Source: Leptospira sp. (GTDB taxonomy: Bacteria; Spirochaetota; Leptospiria; Leptospirales; Leptospiraceae). From it: a DNA stretch of 5,667 nt. This document shows, piece after piece, positions 1 to 5,162 of this stretch (within the stretch, counting starts at the first letter, position 1; the number at the start of each line of letters is the position of its first letter). The notes under the pieces are model-generated. The model searched no databases. It was not told the DNA's origin and saw only the letters and a list, made by a program, of their open reading frames with translations. The translations under genes were made by a program, and so were the position numbers. Location: the NCBI GenBank assembly GCA_025457985.1, contig JALOTI010000248.1, positions 1 to 5,667 of the forward strand, given 5' to 3'.

Positions 1-1433
1 TCATATGCCTTTGCACCAATATTAGAAAGATCAACATCTTTTCCGGCTTTCCAATCTCTTAATTTTTGCCAATCTTCTTCCTGGGGTGAAGTAAATGGGT
101 GGTGTAAAAAAGTCCATGATTTAGTCGTTTCGTCCATTTCAAACATAGGAAAATCAACTACCCAATGAAAGCTATAATCGACCTTAGGTGGGTCATATTT
201 TTCTGATAATTTGAGTCGTAGAGCGCCTAAGGATGCATTTACGATTTTCGAGGAGTCGGCACCAAAAAAGATCATATCACCCTCTTTGGATCCAACTGCC
301 TTTGCAATTTTTTCTAAGGTTTCTGGAGTGAAACGTTTGGTAATGGTTGATTCCAATCCGTTTGCACCGTGTTTCATATATGCAAGACCTTTTGCTCGAA
401 AATCACGACTCACCCACTGGGTAAGTTCTTCAATTTCCTTTCGGCTGATGGCGGAACCACCAGGCACGGCAATTGCTTTCACAACTCCACCAGAGGCGAT
501 GGCTCCCGTGAATACTTGGAAATCACATTCTTTAACTAAGTCTGAAACATTTACGAGTTTCATCCCGAAGCGAATGTCTGGTTTGTCACTGCCATACTCT
601 TCCATCGCAACCTTATAAGGCATAGTCGGAAAAGAATCCTTAAGCTCTAAATTAAAAACTTTTTTCAAAGCAAACTTCCACATAGCTTCGATTTCGCGGC
701 GGATATCTTCTTCACTGACAAAGGAAAATTCCATATCTAATTGAGTAAACTCTGGTTGTCTATCTGCACGTAAATCTTCGTCGCGGAAACATTTAACGAT
801 CTGAAAGTACTTTTCCATTCCGCCAATCATTAGGATTTGTTTGAATAACTGAGGTGACTGAGGTAGCGCATAAAACTCACCCTGGTTAAGACGTGAGGGA
901 ACAAGAAAATCCCTGGCACCTTCAGGAGTTGATTTGTTTAAAATAGGAGTTTCGATTTCCAAAAAGCCTTTTGAATCTAAGTATTCCCGCAAAGCAAATG
1001 TTAATTTATGACGAAGAACAAGACGATTTTTCAACTCTTCACGTCTCATATCTAAATAACGATATGTAAGCCGGACTTCTTCACCCGAAGGATCAAATTC
1101 ATCCAACGTAAAAGGTGGAGTTTTAGATTGGTTTAAAATCTCCATCTCCTCTATAATAAGTTCATATTTCCCTGTTTTCATTTTGGGATTTACTGATTCG
1201 GGATCCCGGTTTGCCAACTTACCTTTGACTGCAATTACATACTCAGATCGAACCTTTTCAGCTTTAGAAAATACTTCTCCAAGGATTTCTTTTCTTGCAA
1301 CAACTTGCAAAATCCCGGATCGATCTCTCAGATCGATGAATATAACTCCACCTTGGTCCCTAAATCGAAACGCCCACCCAGCCAAAAATAATGATTTCCC
1401 AACTAACTCATCCGATACGGACTCGGCTGAAAT
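1..1433 (-). CDS. aspS: Aspartyl-tRNA synthetase, 3' end off window
   Basis: Class II synthetase that charges tRNA-Asp with aspartate in the cytoplasm. The frame is open for 477 codons without interruption and runs off the left edge; bacterial AspRS is about 590 residues, so roughly 110-120 C-terminal residues, including class II motif 3, are missing. Counting the ATT at 1431-1433 as residue 1: an N-terminal OB-fold anticodon-binding domain (about 1-110) with RFRDQGG and [20 protein letters not shown] at 169-181; the aspartate-pocket segment QSPQLFKQ at 192; motif 2 [16 protein letters not shown] at 216-231; a bacterial GAD-type insertion (about 285-400); and HHPFTSP at 444-450. The identity is very secure. 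The start is not: an in-frame TAG (1440-1442) lies two codons before ATT, the next possible starts are TTG at 1385 and ATG at 1181, and both of these would cut into the OB fold. It is the last visible gene of the rpsF operon. Confidence 0.95.
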   Translation of the reverse strand, partial: MSAESVSDELVGKSLFLAGWAFRFRDQGGVIFIDLRDRSGILQVVARKEILGEVFSKAEKVRSEYVIAVKGKLANRDPESVNPKMKTGKYELIIEEMEILNQSKTPPFTLDEFDPSGEEVRLTYRYLDMRREELKNRLVLRHKLTFALREYLDSKGFLEIETPILNKSTPEGARDFLVPSRLNQGEFYALPQSPQLFKQILMIGGMEKYFQIVKCFRDEDLRADRQPEFTQLDMEFSFVSEEDIRREIEAMWKFALKKVFNLELKDSFPTMPYKVAMEEYGSDKPDIRFGMKLVNVSDLVKECDFQVFTGAIASGGVVKAIAVPGGSAISRKEIEELTQWVSRDFRAKGLAYMKHGANGLESTITKRFTPETLEKIAKAVGSKEGDMIFFGADSSKIVNASLGALRLKLSEKYDPPKVDYSFHWVVDFPMFEMDETTKSWTFLHHPFTSPQEEDWQKLRDWKAGKDVDLSNIGAKAY

Positions 1434-1454
1434 TCTATTCTAAAATTCTTCTTT
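1434..1454 (-). other. dnaB-aspS junction with no canonical aspS start
   Basis: These 21 nt separate the dnaB stop (TAA, 1455-1457) from the ATT that best matches the aspS N-terminus. dnaB and aspS are in the same frame, divided by TAA and then TAG (1440-1442). A weak purine stretch AAAGAAG (1448-1454) is the only ribosome-binding-like element; it sits 14 nt before ATT, which is long, but 6 nt before the TAG region, which is ideal. Adding one T between 1441 and 1440 would turn TTTTAGAATAGA into TTTTATGAATAGA and give a normal start, Met-Asn-Arg-Ile-Ser, in the aspS frame. What is seen is the absence of a standard start; the explanation is open. Confidence 0.6.
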
Positions 1455-2753
1455 TTAAGGAAAATCCATTACCGCTCCTGCTCTGTTTTTTGCGATGATG
1501 ATTTCAGCCATTCCTCTTTTGTTAGGATCTAGCTCTTCGGGAGGTTTCACCATTTCCTCCCTGTAAATAAAACAAACAATATCCGCATCCTGCTCAATTG
1601 CACCTGATTCCCGTAAGTCGGATAGCTGTGGCCTTTGGTCTTTTGTTCTTGATTCGATGGATCTATTCATCTGTGAAAGAGCAATCACTGGACATCCAAC
1701 TTCCCGAGCCATATGTTTCAGTCCTCTCGAGATATTGGCAACCTCTTGTTGTCTTCCACCCATGGCAGCTTTGGGATCATTCATTAGCTGAAGATAATCA
1801 ACAATAACAAGACCTATTTCCTCTGATGTACGCAACTGTCGTAACCTTGCCGAAAATTCTTGAATCGTTAAATAGCCCGAATCATCTATATATAAACTTG
1901 CAGACGTTATGTTAGCTATAGAATCTCTCAGCGTACTCATTTGTGCAGGAGTTAAGGTACCTGCCTTTAGCGCATAGGAGTCGATCCTTGCGTCAGCACT
2001 GATAAGTTTTAATAGAAGTTCCAATCGGCTCATCTCGAGAGAAAATATAACAACTGTTTTTTTCTCTTTCAAAGCGGCATTTGCTGCGATATTCAGGGCA
2101 AAAGTGGTTTTTCCATTTCCAGGTCTTGCCGCAAGAATCATAAGCTCGTGAGATTTTAATCCTGTTGTGGCTTGGTCAAGGCCCGTAAAATGCGTTTTCA
2201 GTCCGTTGATCCCAGAACCACCAGCCTGGCTATTCGCCACTACTTTTTGAATGTATTCAATTAGAGAGTTAGCATCGTCCTTGACCTTACGTAATCCTTT
2301 GGATCTCTCTTGCCTCGAGATATCCATAAGTGATTGTTCCACCAAACTAAAAACAGAATCGTTTTCACCCGGCTCAATCTTAACTTTATCAATTGCTTGG
2401 TTTAAAGCCTCAACATACTTTCGACGGTCTGAAATTCGTTTTACCCGTTTAACATAGTAATCAAGTGGTTGAAACGGTACGCTGTCTTTATAAAGAGATG
2501 TGATGTATTCTAAATCGCGAGTTTCATCACGGAACAACCGTTTTTCGCGCATTTGGTTGGTTACGGTAACTAAATCCAAGGAAATTCCTTCCTGGATCAG
2601 GTCATCCATGGCTTCAAAAATTCTTCTGTGGGAATCTAGATAGAAATCCTCCGGGCTTAGACCTAGGTCTTCTTGCCCGGCCACCCCTCGCATGAGTAAG
2701 TAACCGATTAAGTTCTTCTCAGACTCTATCTCCTGGAGGGGGTTAGAATTCAT
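1455..2753 (-). CDS. dnaB: Replicative DNA helicase DnaB, short C-terminus
   Basis: Hexameric 5'-3' helicase that unwinds DNA at the replication fork. The 432 residues show an N-terminal primase-interacting helical domain (about 1-110, beginning with the usual [12 protein letters not shown]), a linker region (about 111-180) and a RecA-like motor (about 185-432). Visible motor elements are Walker [10 protein letters not shown] at 209-217, SLEMS with Glu240, Walker [10 protein letters not shown] with Asp319, ALSQMNR with Gln361, [18 protein letters not shown] at 374-391, and IIIAKNR with Lys422 and Arg424, matching the arginine-finger segment of E. coli DnaB. E. coli DnaB is 471 residues and B. 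subtilis 454; here the protein stops after AVMDFP, about 10-20 residues before the usual end. The ATG at 2753 fits family N-termini, yet no Shine-Dalgarno is seen in the 20 nt after rplI, so initiation may depend on coupling. No intein or internal break is present. Confidence 0.96.
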   Translation of the reverse strand: MNSNPLQEIESEKNLIGYLLMRGVAGQEDLGLSPEDFYLDSHRRIFEAMDDLIQEGISLDLVTVTNQMREKRLFRDETRDLEYITSLYKDSVPFQPLDYYVKRVKRISDRRKYVEALNQAIDKVKIEPGENDSVFSLVEQSLMDISRQERSKGLRKVKDDANSLIEYIQKVVANSQAGGSGINGLKTHFTGLDQATTGLKSHELMILAARPGNGKTTFALNIAANAALKEKKTVVIFSLEMSRLELLLKLISADARIDSYALKAGTLTPAQMSTLRDSIANITSASLYIDDSGYLTIQEFSARLRQLRTSEEIGLVIVDYLQLMNDPKAAMGGRQQEVANISRGLKHMAREVGCPVIALSQMNRSIESRTKDQRPQLSDLRESGAIEQDADIVCFIYREEMVKPPEELDPNKRGMAEIIIAKNRAGAVMDFP

Positions 2754-2773
2754 CGAAAAAACGAGGACGAGTT

Positions 2774-3220
2774 TTAAGCTTCGCCGACGACTTTAACAAT
2801 AATATTTGGAGTCACACCCTCTGCCAATCGAACCTTCAATTTAAATTCACCGAGGTTCTTCAAAGGTTCCCCAAGATCGATCTTACGTTTATCAAGTTCA
2901 ATACCTGACTTTTTAATCGCAAGAGCAATATCACTTGTGGTAACTGATCCAAATAGTTTGTCGTTTTCTCCAACTTTAACCTTAATCTCATAAGTTTTTC
3001 CATCAATAGAAGTTGCAAGGTCTTTCATAACCTTCACACGCTTCTCTCTTTTGAGATCGGCCAATTTTTTTTGGTGGATAGCGGCTTTTGTGTTCCCGTC
3101 GTTCGCTCGTACTGCAAATCGGCGAGGGATTAAAAAATTCCTCGCATAACCATCAGCTACTTCTTTAACGTCACCAGCATCACCAAGATTCAGAACATCT
3201 TTTTGTAAAATAACTTTCAT
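2774..3220 (-). CDS. rplI: 50S ribosomal protein bL9
   Basis: Binds 23S rRNA in the 50S subunit near the L1 stalk and helps hold the reading frame. It is 148 residues, normal for bL9 (E. coli 149). The N-terminal rRNA-binding domain (1-40) begins [18 protein letters not shown] and carries the signature [15 protein letters not shown] (23-37); Arg34 replaces the glycine commonly found after NFLxP. A lysine-rich connecting helix (about 41-74) leads to the C-terminal domain, which contains [16 protein letters not shown] at 84-99. The start is supported by AGGAG at 3229-3233, 8 nt before the ATG; this element overlaps the rpsR stop codon, so translation of the two is probably coupled. dnaB follows after 20 nt, the rplI-dnaB order found in many bacteria. 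Confidence 0.97.
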   Translation of the reverse strand: MKVILQKDVLNLGDAGDVKEVADGYARNFLIPRRFAVRANDGNTKAAIHQKKLADLKREKRVKVMKDLATSIDGKTYEIKVKVGENDKLFGSVTTSDIALAIKKSGIELDKRKIDLGEPLKNLGEFKLKVRLAEGVTPNIIVKVVGEA

Positions 3221-3231
3221 TTGGTGGTCTC

Positions 3232-3573
3232 CTATAGAACTTTAAAAGGAAGTAATCCAATAGAGCGCGATTTTCTAATCTCTCTTGCTAAAACTCTTTG
3301 ATGTTTTGCGCAAGTTCCAGTAATTCTCCTAGGAATGATTTTTCCTCGGTTTGTTACAAATCGCTCTAAAATATCAACTCGCTTATAGTCGAGTCCAGCA
3401 AGTAATGCTTTGTCAGCGCAAAACTTACATACTTTCTTTTTATATTTTGCATTTTTACGACCAAATTTGCCTTCCCCGTCTTTACCACGGAAGCCACCTT
3501 TTTCGTCGTCATCCATCCCGTCCATACTGTCGCGGGAATCCATTCTTGTATCGTCGTTTGTCATTTCACTCAT
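3232..3573 (-). CDS. rpsR: 30S ribosomal protein bS18 with acidic N-terminal extension
   Basis: Partner of bS6 on the platform of the 30S subunit. It has 113 residues, against 75 in E. coli. The conserved core begins at about residue 44 ([10 protein letters not shown]) and includes [28 protein letters not shown] in pieces, then [21 protein letters not shown] at the end. The first 43 residues are an added segment rich in Asp, Met, Gly and Lys ([18 protein letters not shown]), probably disordered. Cys49, Cys52, Cys88 and His91 form a CxxC...CxxH set, typical of the zinc-binding form of bS18; E. coli has lost these ligands. I chose ATG at 3573 because AGG (3581-3583) lies 7 nt upstream. A TTG at 3588 would add five residues, has no better ribosome site and overlaps the ssb stop. 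The gap from ssb is 11 nt. Confidence 0.95.
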   Translation of the reverse strand: MSEMTNDDTRMDSRDSMDGMDDDEKGGFRGKDGEGKFGRKNAKYKKKVCKFCADKALLAGLDYKRVDILERFVTNRGKIIPRRITGTCAKHQRVLAREIRKSRSIGLLPFKVL

Positions 3574-3580
3574 AAGTTTA

Positions 3581-3583
3581 CCT
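3581..3583 (-). promoter_or_regulatory. rpsR ribosome-binding site
   Basis: AGG within GATAGGT, 7 nt before the ATG at 3573 and just after the ssb stop TGA (3585-3587). The spacing supports ATG 3573 over the upstream TTG at 3588 as the rpsR start. Confidence 0.6.
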
Positions 3584-3584
3584 A

Positions 3585-4019
3585 TCAAAAAGGAATATCA
3601 TCATCACCAGCTGGGTAGTCATCATAACCACCGCCCATGCCGGACTCATAACCACTGTTACTCTCAGATCTTTCATTGGAAGAACCACCACCACTTCCAC
3701 CTAGAAGTTGTGCAGATTCTACATAGATTCGAATCTTAGAGGCTTTTTTGCCATCAGGTGTCTCCCAAGACTGCTGTTGTAATCTACCTTCAATTGCTAC
3801 TTGTTTGCCTTTACCAGCGTATTGTTTCAGAATGTCCGCAAGTTTTCCCCATGCGACGCAGTCAAAATAATGAGTTTCCTCTTTTTTATCTCCGCCTGAC
3901 ATGTACGTCCTGTTATTGGCAACTGAAAAGTTTACCACAGAACTTCCGTTCACCGACTTAAATTCGGGATCACGGGTCATTCTTCCAATAAGTAGAATTC
4001 TGTTTAGATCGTTAGCCAT
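3585..4019 (-). CDS. ssb: Single-stranded DNA-binding protein
   Basis: Coats single-stranded DNA at forks and repair sites and recruits other replication and repair proteins. It has 144 residues. The OB fold (about 1-107) starts [20 protein letters not shown] and contains NFSVANNR (30-37), [13 protein letters not shown] (51-63) with the family Trp57, and [20 protein letters not shown] (71-90). A Gly/Ser/Asn-rich flexible linker (about 107-137) follows, ending in the acidic tip DDDIPF (139-144) that docks partner proteins. The linker is short compared with E. coli SSB (178 residues). Its ATG lies inside the end of rpsF: the two genes overlap by 8 bp (4012-4019), with AAGG only 3 nt before the start, so translation is most likely coupled to rpsF. 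The rpsF-ssb-rpsR order is conserved in many bacteria. Confidence 0.97.
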   Translation of the reverse strand: MANDLNRILLIGRMTRDPEFKSVNGSSVVNFSVANNRTYMSGGDKKEETHYFDCVAWGKLADILKQYAGKGKQVAIEGRLQQQSWETPDGKKASKIRIYVESAQLLGGSGGGSSNERSESNSGYESGMGGGYDDYPAGDDDIPF

Positions 4020-4287
4020 TAGCCTTGATCACAAGAGCCTTGAGAACATTTACGTTCAGTTTGAACTCATGTTCAACTTTCGAAACGTCTGTCGGGTTGC
4101 CAGTGCATTTAAATAATATAAAATGGCCGTTCTCGTCTTGACCGATTGGATGCCAAAGTTTTTTGGATCCCCAATCTTCTTCGTTTTGGATCGTGAAAGA
4201 GTATTTCGCAAGGAGGTCTTTAACTGCAGACTTAGTCTCCTCTACGTTTCCTTCACGAAGTATGCTCGTGATTTCGTAGTTTCTCAT
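4012..4287 (-). CDS. rpsF: 30S ribosomal protein bS6
   Basis: First gene of the minus-strand operon. bS6 pairs with bS18 and binds 16S rRNA on the 30S platform. The 91-residue product begins MRNYEITSILREG and contains the typical EDWGSKKLWHPI (37-48), GHFILFKCTG (54-63) and the end NVNVLKALVIK (78-88). It is close to the Thermus length (101) and lacks the C-terminal tail that E. coli S6 (about 130) carries for glutamate addition. The start at 4287 is supported by AGGAG (4292-4296), 4 nt upstream, and by the family's MxxYE beginning; an upstream ATG at 4320 would add 11 residues unlike any bS6 and would place coding sequence over the inverted repeat. In E. coli the bS6:bS18 complex represses its own operon through the leader; whether that happens here is not shown by the sequence. 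Confidence 0.96.
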   Translation of the reverse strand: MRNYEITSILREGNVEETKSAVKDLLAKYSFTIQNEEDWGSKKLWHPIGQDENGHFILFKCTGNPTDVSKVEHEFKLNVNVLKALVIKANG

Positions 4288-4291
4288 ATTT

Positions 4292-4296
4292 CTCCT
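4292..4296 (-). promoter_or_regulatory. rpsF ribosome-binding site
   Basis: AGGAG, complementary to the 3' end of 16S rRNA, 4 nt before the ATG at 4287. It decides the rpsF start against the in-frame ATG at 4320. Confidence 0.75.
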
Positions 4297-4299
4297 ATG

Positions 4300-4328
4300 G
4301 GTATACTGGCATAGAAACAACTTGCCAG
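4300..4328 (-). promoter_or_regulatory. Possible sigma70-type promoter for the rpsF operon
   Basis: Read on the minus strand, CTGGCA (4323-4328) and TATACC (4300-4305) each match 4 of 6 bases of the -35 and -10 consensus, with an ideal 17-nt spacer. A start about 7 nt past the -10 would leave a leader of only about 10 nt, just containing the ribosome-binding site. The boxes coincide with the arms of the inverted repeat at 4304-4330, which also explains part of the pattern. This is a weak candidate; a promoter further upstream is equally possible. Confidence 0.3.
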
Positions 4329-4330
4329 TA
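4304..4330. repeat. Perfect 8-bp inverted repeat upstream of rpsF
   Basis: On the plus strand TACTGGCA (4304-4311) and TGCCAGTA (4323-4330) are exact reverse complements separated by 11 nt. Arms are centred 19 bp apart, about two helical turns, which suits a dimeric regulator. If transcribed toward rpsF, the same bases could form an 8-bp stem with an 11-nt loop ending 8 nt before the AGGAG. The repeat is certain; an operator or a leader hairpin role is inference. Confidence 0.6.
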
Positions 4331-4394
4331 GAAGAATTTAATAGTTTCCACTAGGGTTTTGGGAGAGGGGGCTTCGGTCAATGGAATTTCTTCT

Positions 4395-4415
4395 TGGAGC
4401 CAAGGCTTGGTTCCA
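4395..4415. repeat. Near-perfect 21-bp dyad before the membrane-protein gene
   Basis: TGGAGCCAAG (4395-4404) and CTTGGTTCCA (4406-4415) flank one central G and pair at 9 of 10 positions (the exception is a G-T/U pair). It lies 25 bp before the ATG at 4440, in a stretch that also carries AATGGAA (4380-4386), its inverse TTCCATT (4411-4417) and AATGGAG (4420-4426). It resembles an operator half-site pair. If the gene instead began at TTG 4359, the dyad would be coding, but that start has less support. Confidence 0.45.
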
Positions 4416-4439
4416 TTTCAATGGAGATTCGGCGGATTT

Positions 4440-5162
4440 ATGGGTGAAAAGTCAAATTTTCCAGAAATTTGGGGGCTAGGACTCGGGATATTCTTAGGTC
4501 TCTATGCTCTTTTCCTCTACCAAATCACCCCTCGGGAAGCCGTTTTAGACACCCATTCTGGATTTGAATCACCCCTACTCGCATTGGAAATGTCCGAAAC
4601 TCCAAAACAAGTTCAGGATATCATTGGGCTTCCAGACACAATCGAATACTTTCATCTCTCAAACGAATATCGTACACTCCATTATTTTGATTTCGGATTT
4701 ATCCTGTGTTATATGGCTTTTCTGACATATACAGGGCATTATGCGGGAAGGAAAGTTCGAAGGATTTTTCTCAAGATTTTTATGGGAATGATTTTGGTTC
4801 TTGTCGTTGGTGGTTTTGCTGATTTGATTGAAAATATTCTGATTTTGAACCTACTTGATGCGAAAGGTCCTGAAGAGATGATCGCTTCATTAGAATATTT
4901 GAAACCAACGTCTCAGCTCAAATGGTTTTGTCTATTTGCCTATGCAGTGGTTGTATCGGTTTATTTTTGGCTGTATGAATCAGGATGGATTTTAAAAACC
5001 TCGGCATTTTTTCTAGCCTCTGGTTTTTTCATTCAACTCTTTTCGATTTTTAGAACAAATCTTCTTGAGATCAGTTTTCCGATGTTTCTTATGGGATTGA
5101 GCCTTGCGTGGTTGCACTATGGATTTAGTCTTGCGTTCGGATCATCCTCTAAAAAAACATAA
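4440..5162 (+). CDS. Six-helix integral membrane protein, function unknown
   Basis: A 240-residue protein that I cannot name. Likely membrane helices are at about 10-28, 82-101, 110-139, 162-180, 186-204 and 211-233, with a roughly 50-residue polar loop between helices 1 and 2. The layout ALEMSETPKQVQDIIG (48-63) in the loop, HYFDFGFILCY (81-91) opening helix 2, GGFADLIEN (124-132) in helix 3 and LKW (160-162) before helix 4 matches a pattern I remember from uncharacterised bacterial membrane proteins (ExAGTPE..., lDflFxxaY, GxxDxxEN). Charged Asp128 and Glu131 with Asn132 inside helix 3 are unusual for a membrane segment and suggest a functional site. There is no signal peptide beyond helix 1. 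ATG 4440 was chosen because it directly precedes helix 1; a TTG at 4359 would add 27 low-information residues. The ribosome site is weak (GGAG at 4423-4426, 13 nt away). It is divergent from rpsF and convergent with the capA-like gene. Confidence 0.8.
   Translation: MGEKSNFPEIWGLGLGIFLGLYALFLYQITPREAVLDTHSGFESPLLALEMSETPKQVQDIIGLPDTIEYFHLSNEYRTLHYFDFGFILCYMAFLTYTGHYAGRKVRRIFLKIFMGMILVLVVGGFADLIENILILNLLDAKGPEEMIASLEYLKPTSQLKWFCLFAYAVVVSVYFWLYESGWILKTSAFFLASGFFIQLFSIFRTNLLEISFPMFLMGLSLAWLHYGFSLAFGSSSKKT

Noticed and set aside
211..618. Plus-strand open frame of 135 codons
   Set aside because: Lies wholly antisense to well-conserved aspS codons; its protein shows no domain and it has no ribosome site.
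1183..1443. Plus-strand open frame of 86 codons
   Set aside because: Antisense to the AspRS OB fold; composition follows the complementary codons.
1598..2457. Two plus-strand frames of 68-69 codons
   Set aside because: Antisense to the DnaB motor and N-terminal domain, without independent coding signs.
3351..3739. Plus-strand frames with a His-rich stretch
   Set aside because: The His-rich run is the reverse complement of the Gly/Asp-rich SSB tail, and the rest is antisense to rpsR; not a metal-binding protein.
3758..4314. Three plus-strand frames of 63-71 codons
   Set aside because: Antisense to ssb and rpsF, both clearly real genes.
4288..4320. Longer rpsF starting at ATG 4320
   Set aside because: The added residues are unlike bS6, and AGGAG is placed for ATG 4287.
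4359..4439. Longer membrane protein starting at TTG 4359
   Set aside because: The extra 27 residues look non-coding and cover the dyad cluster; ATG 4440 sits directly before helix 1. Not fully excluded.
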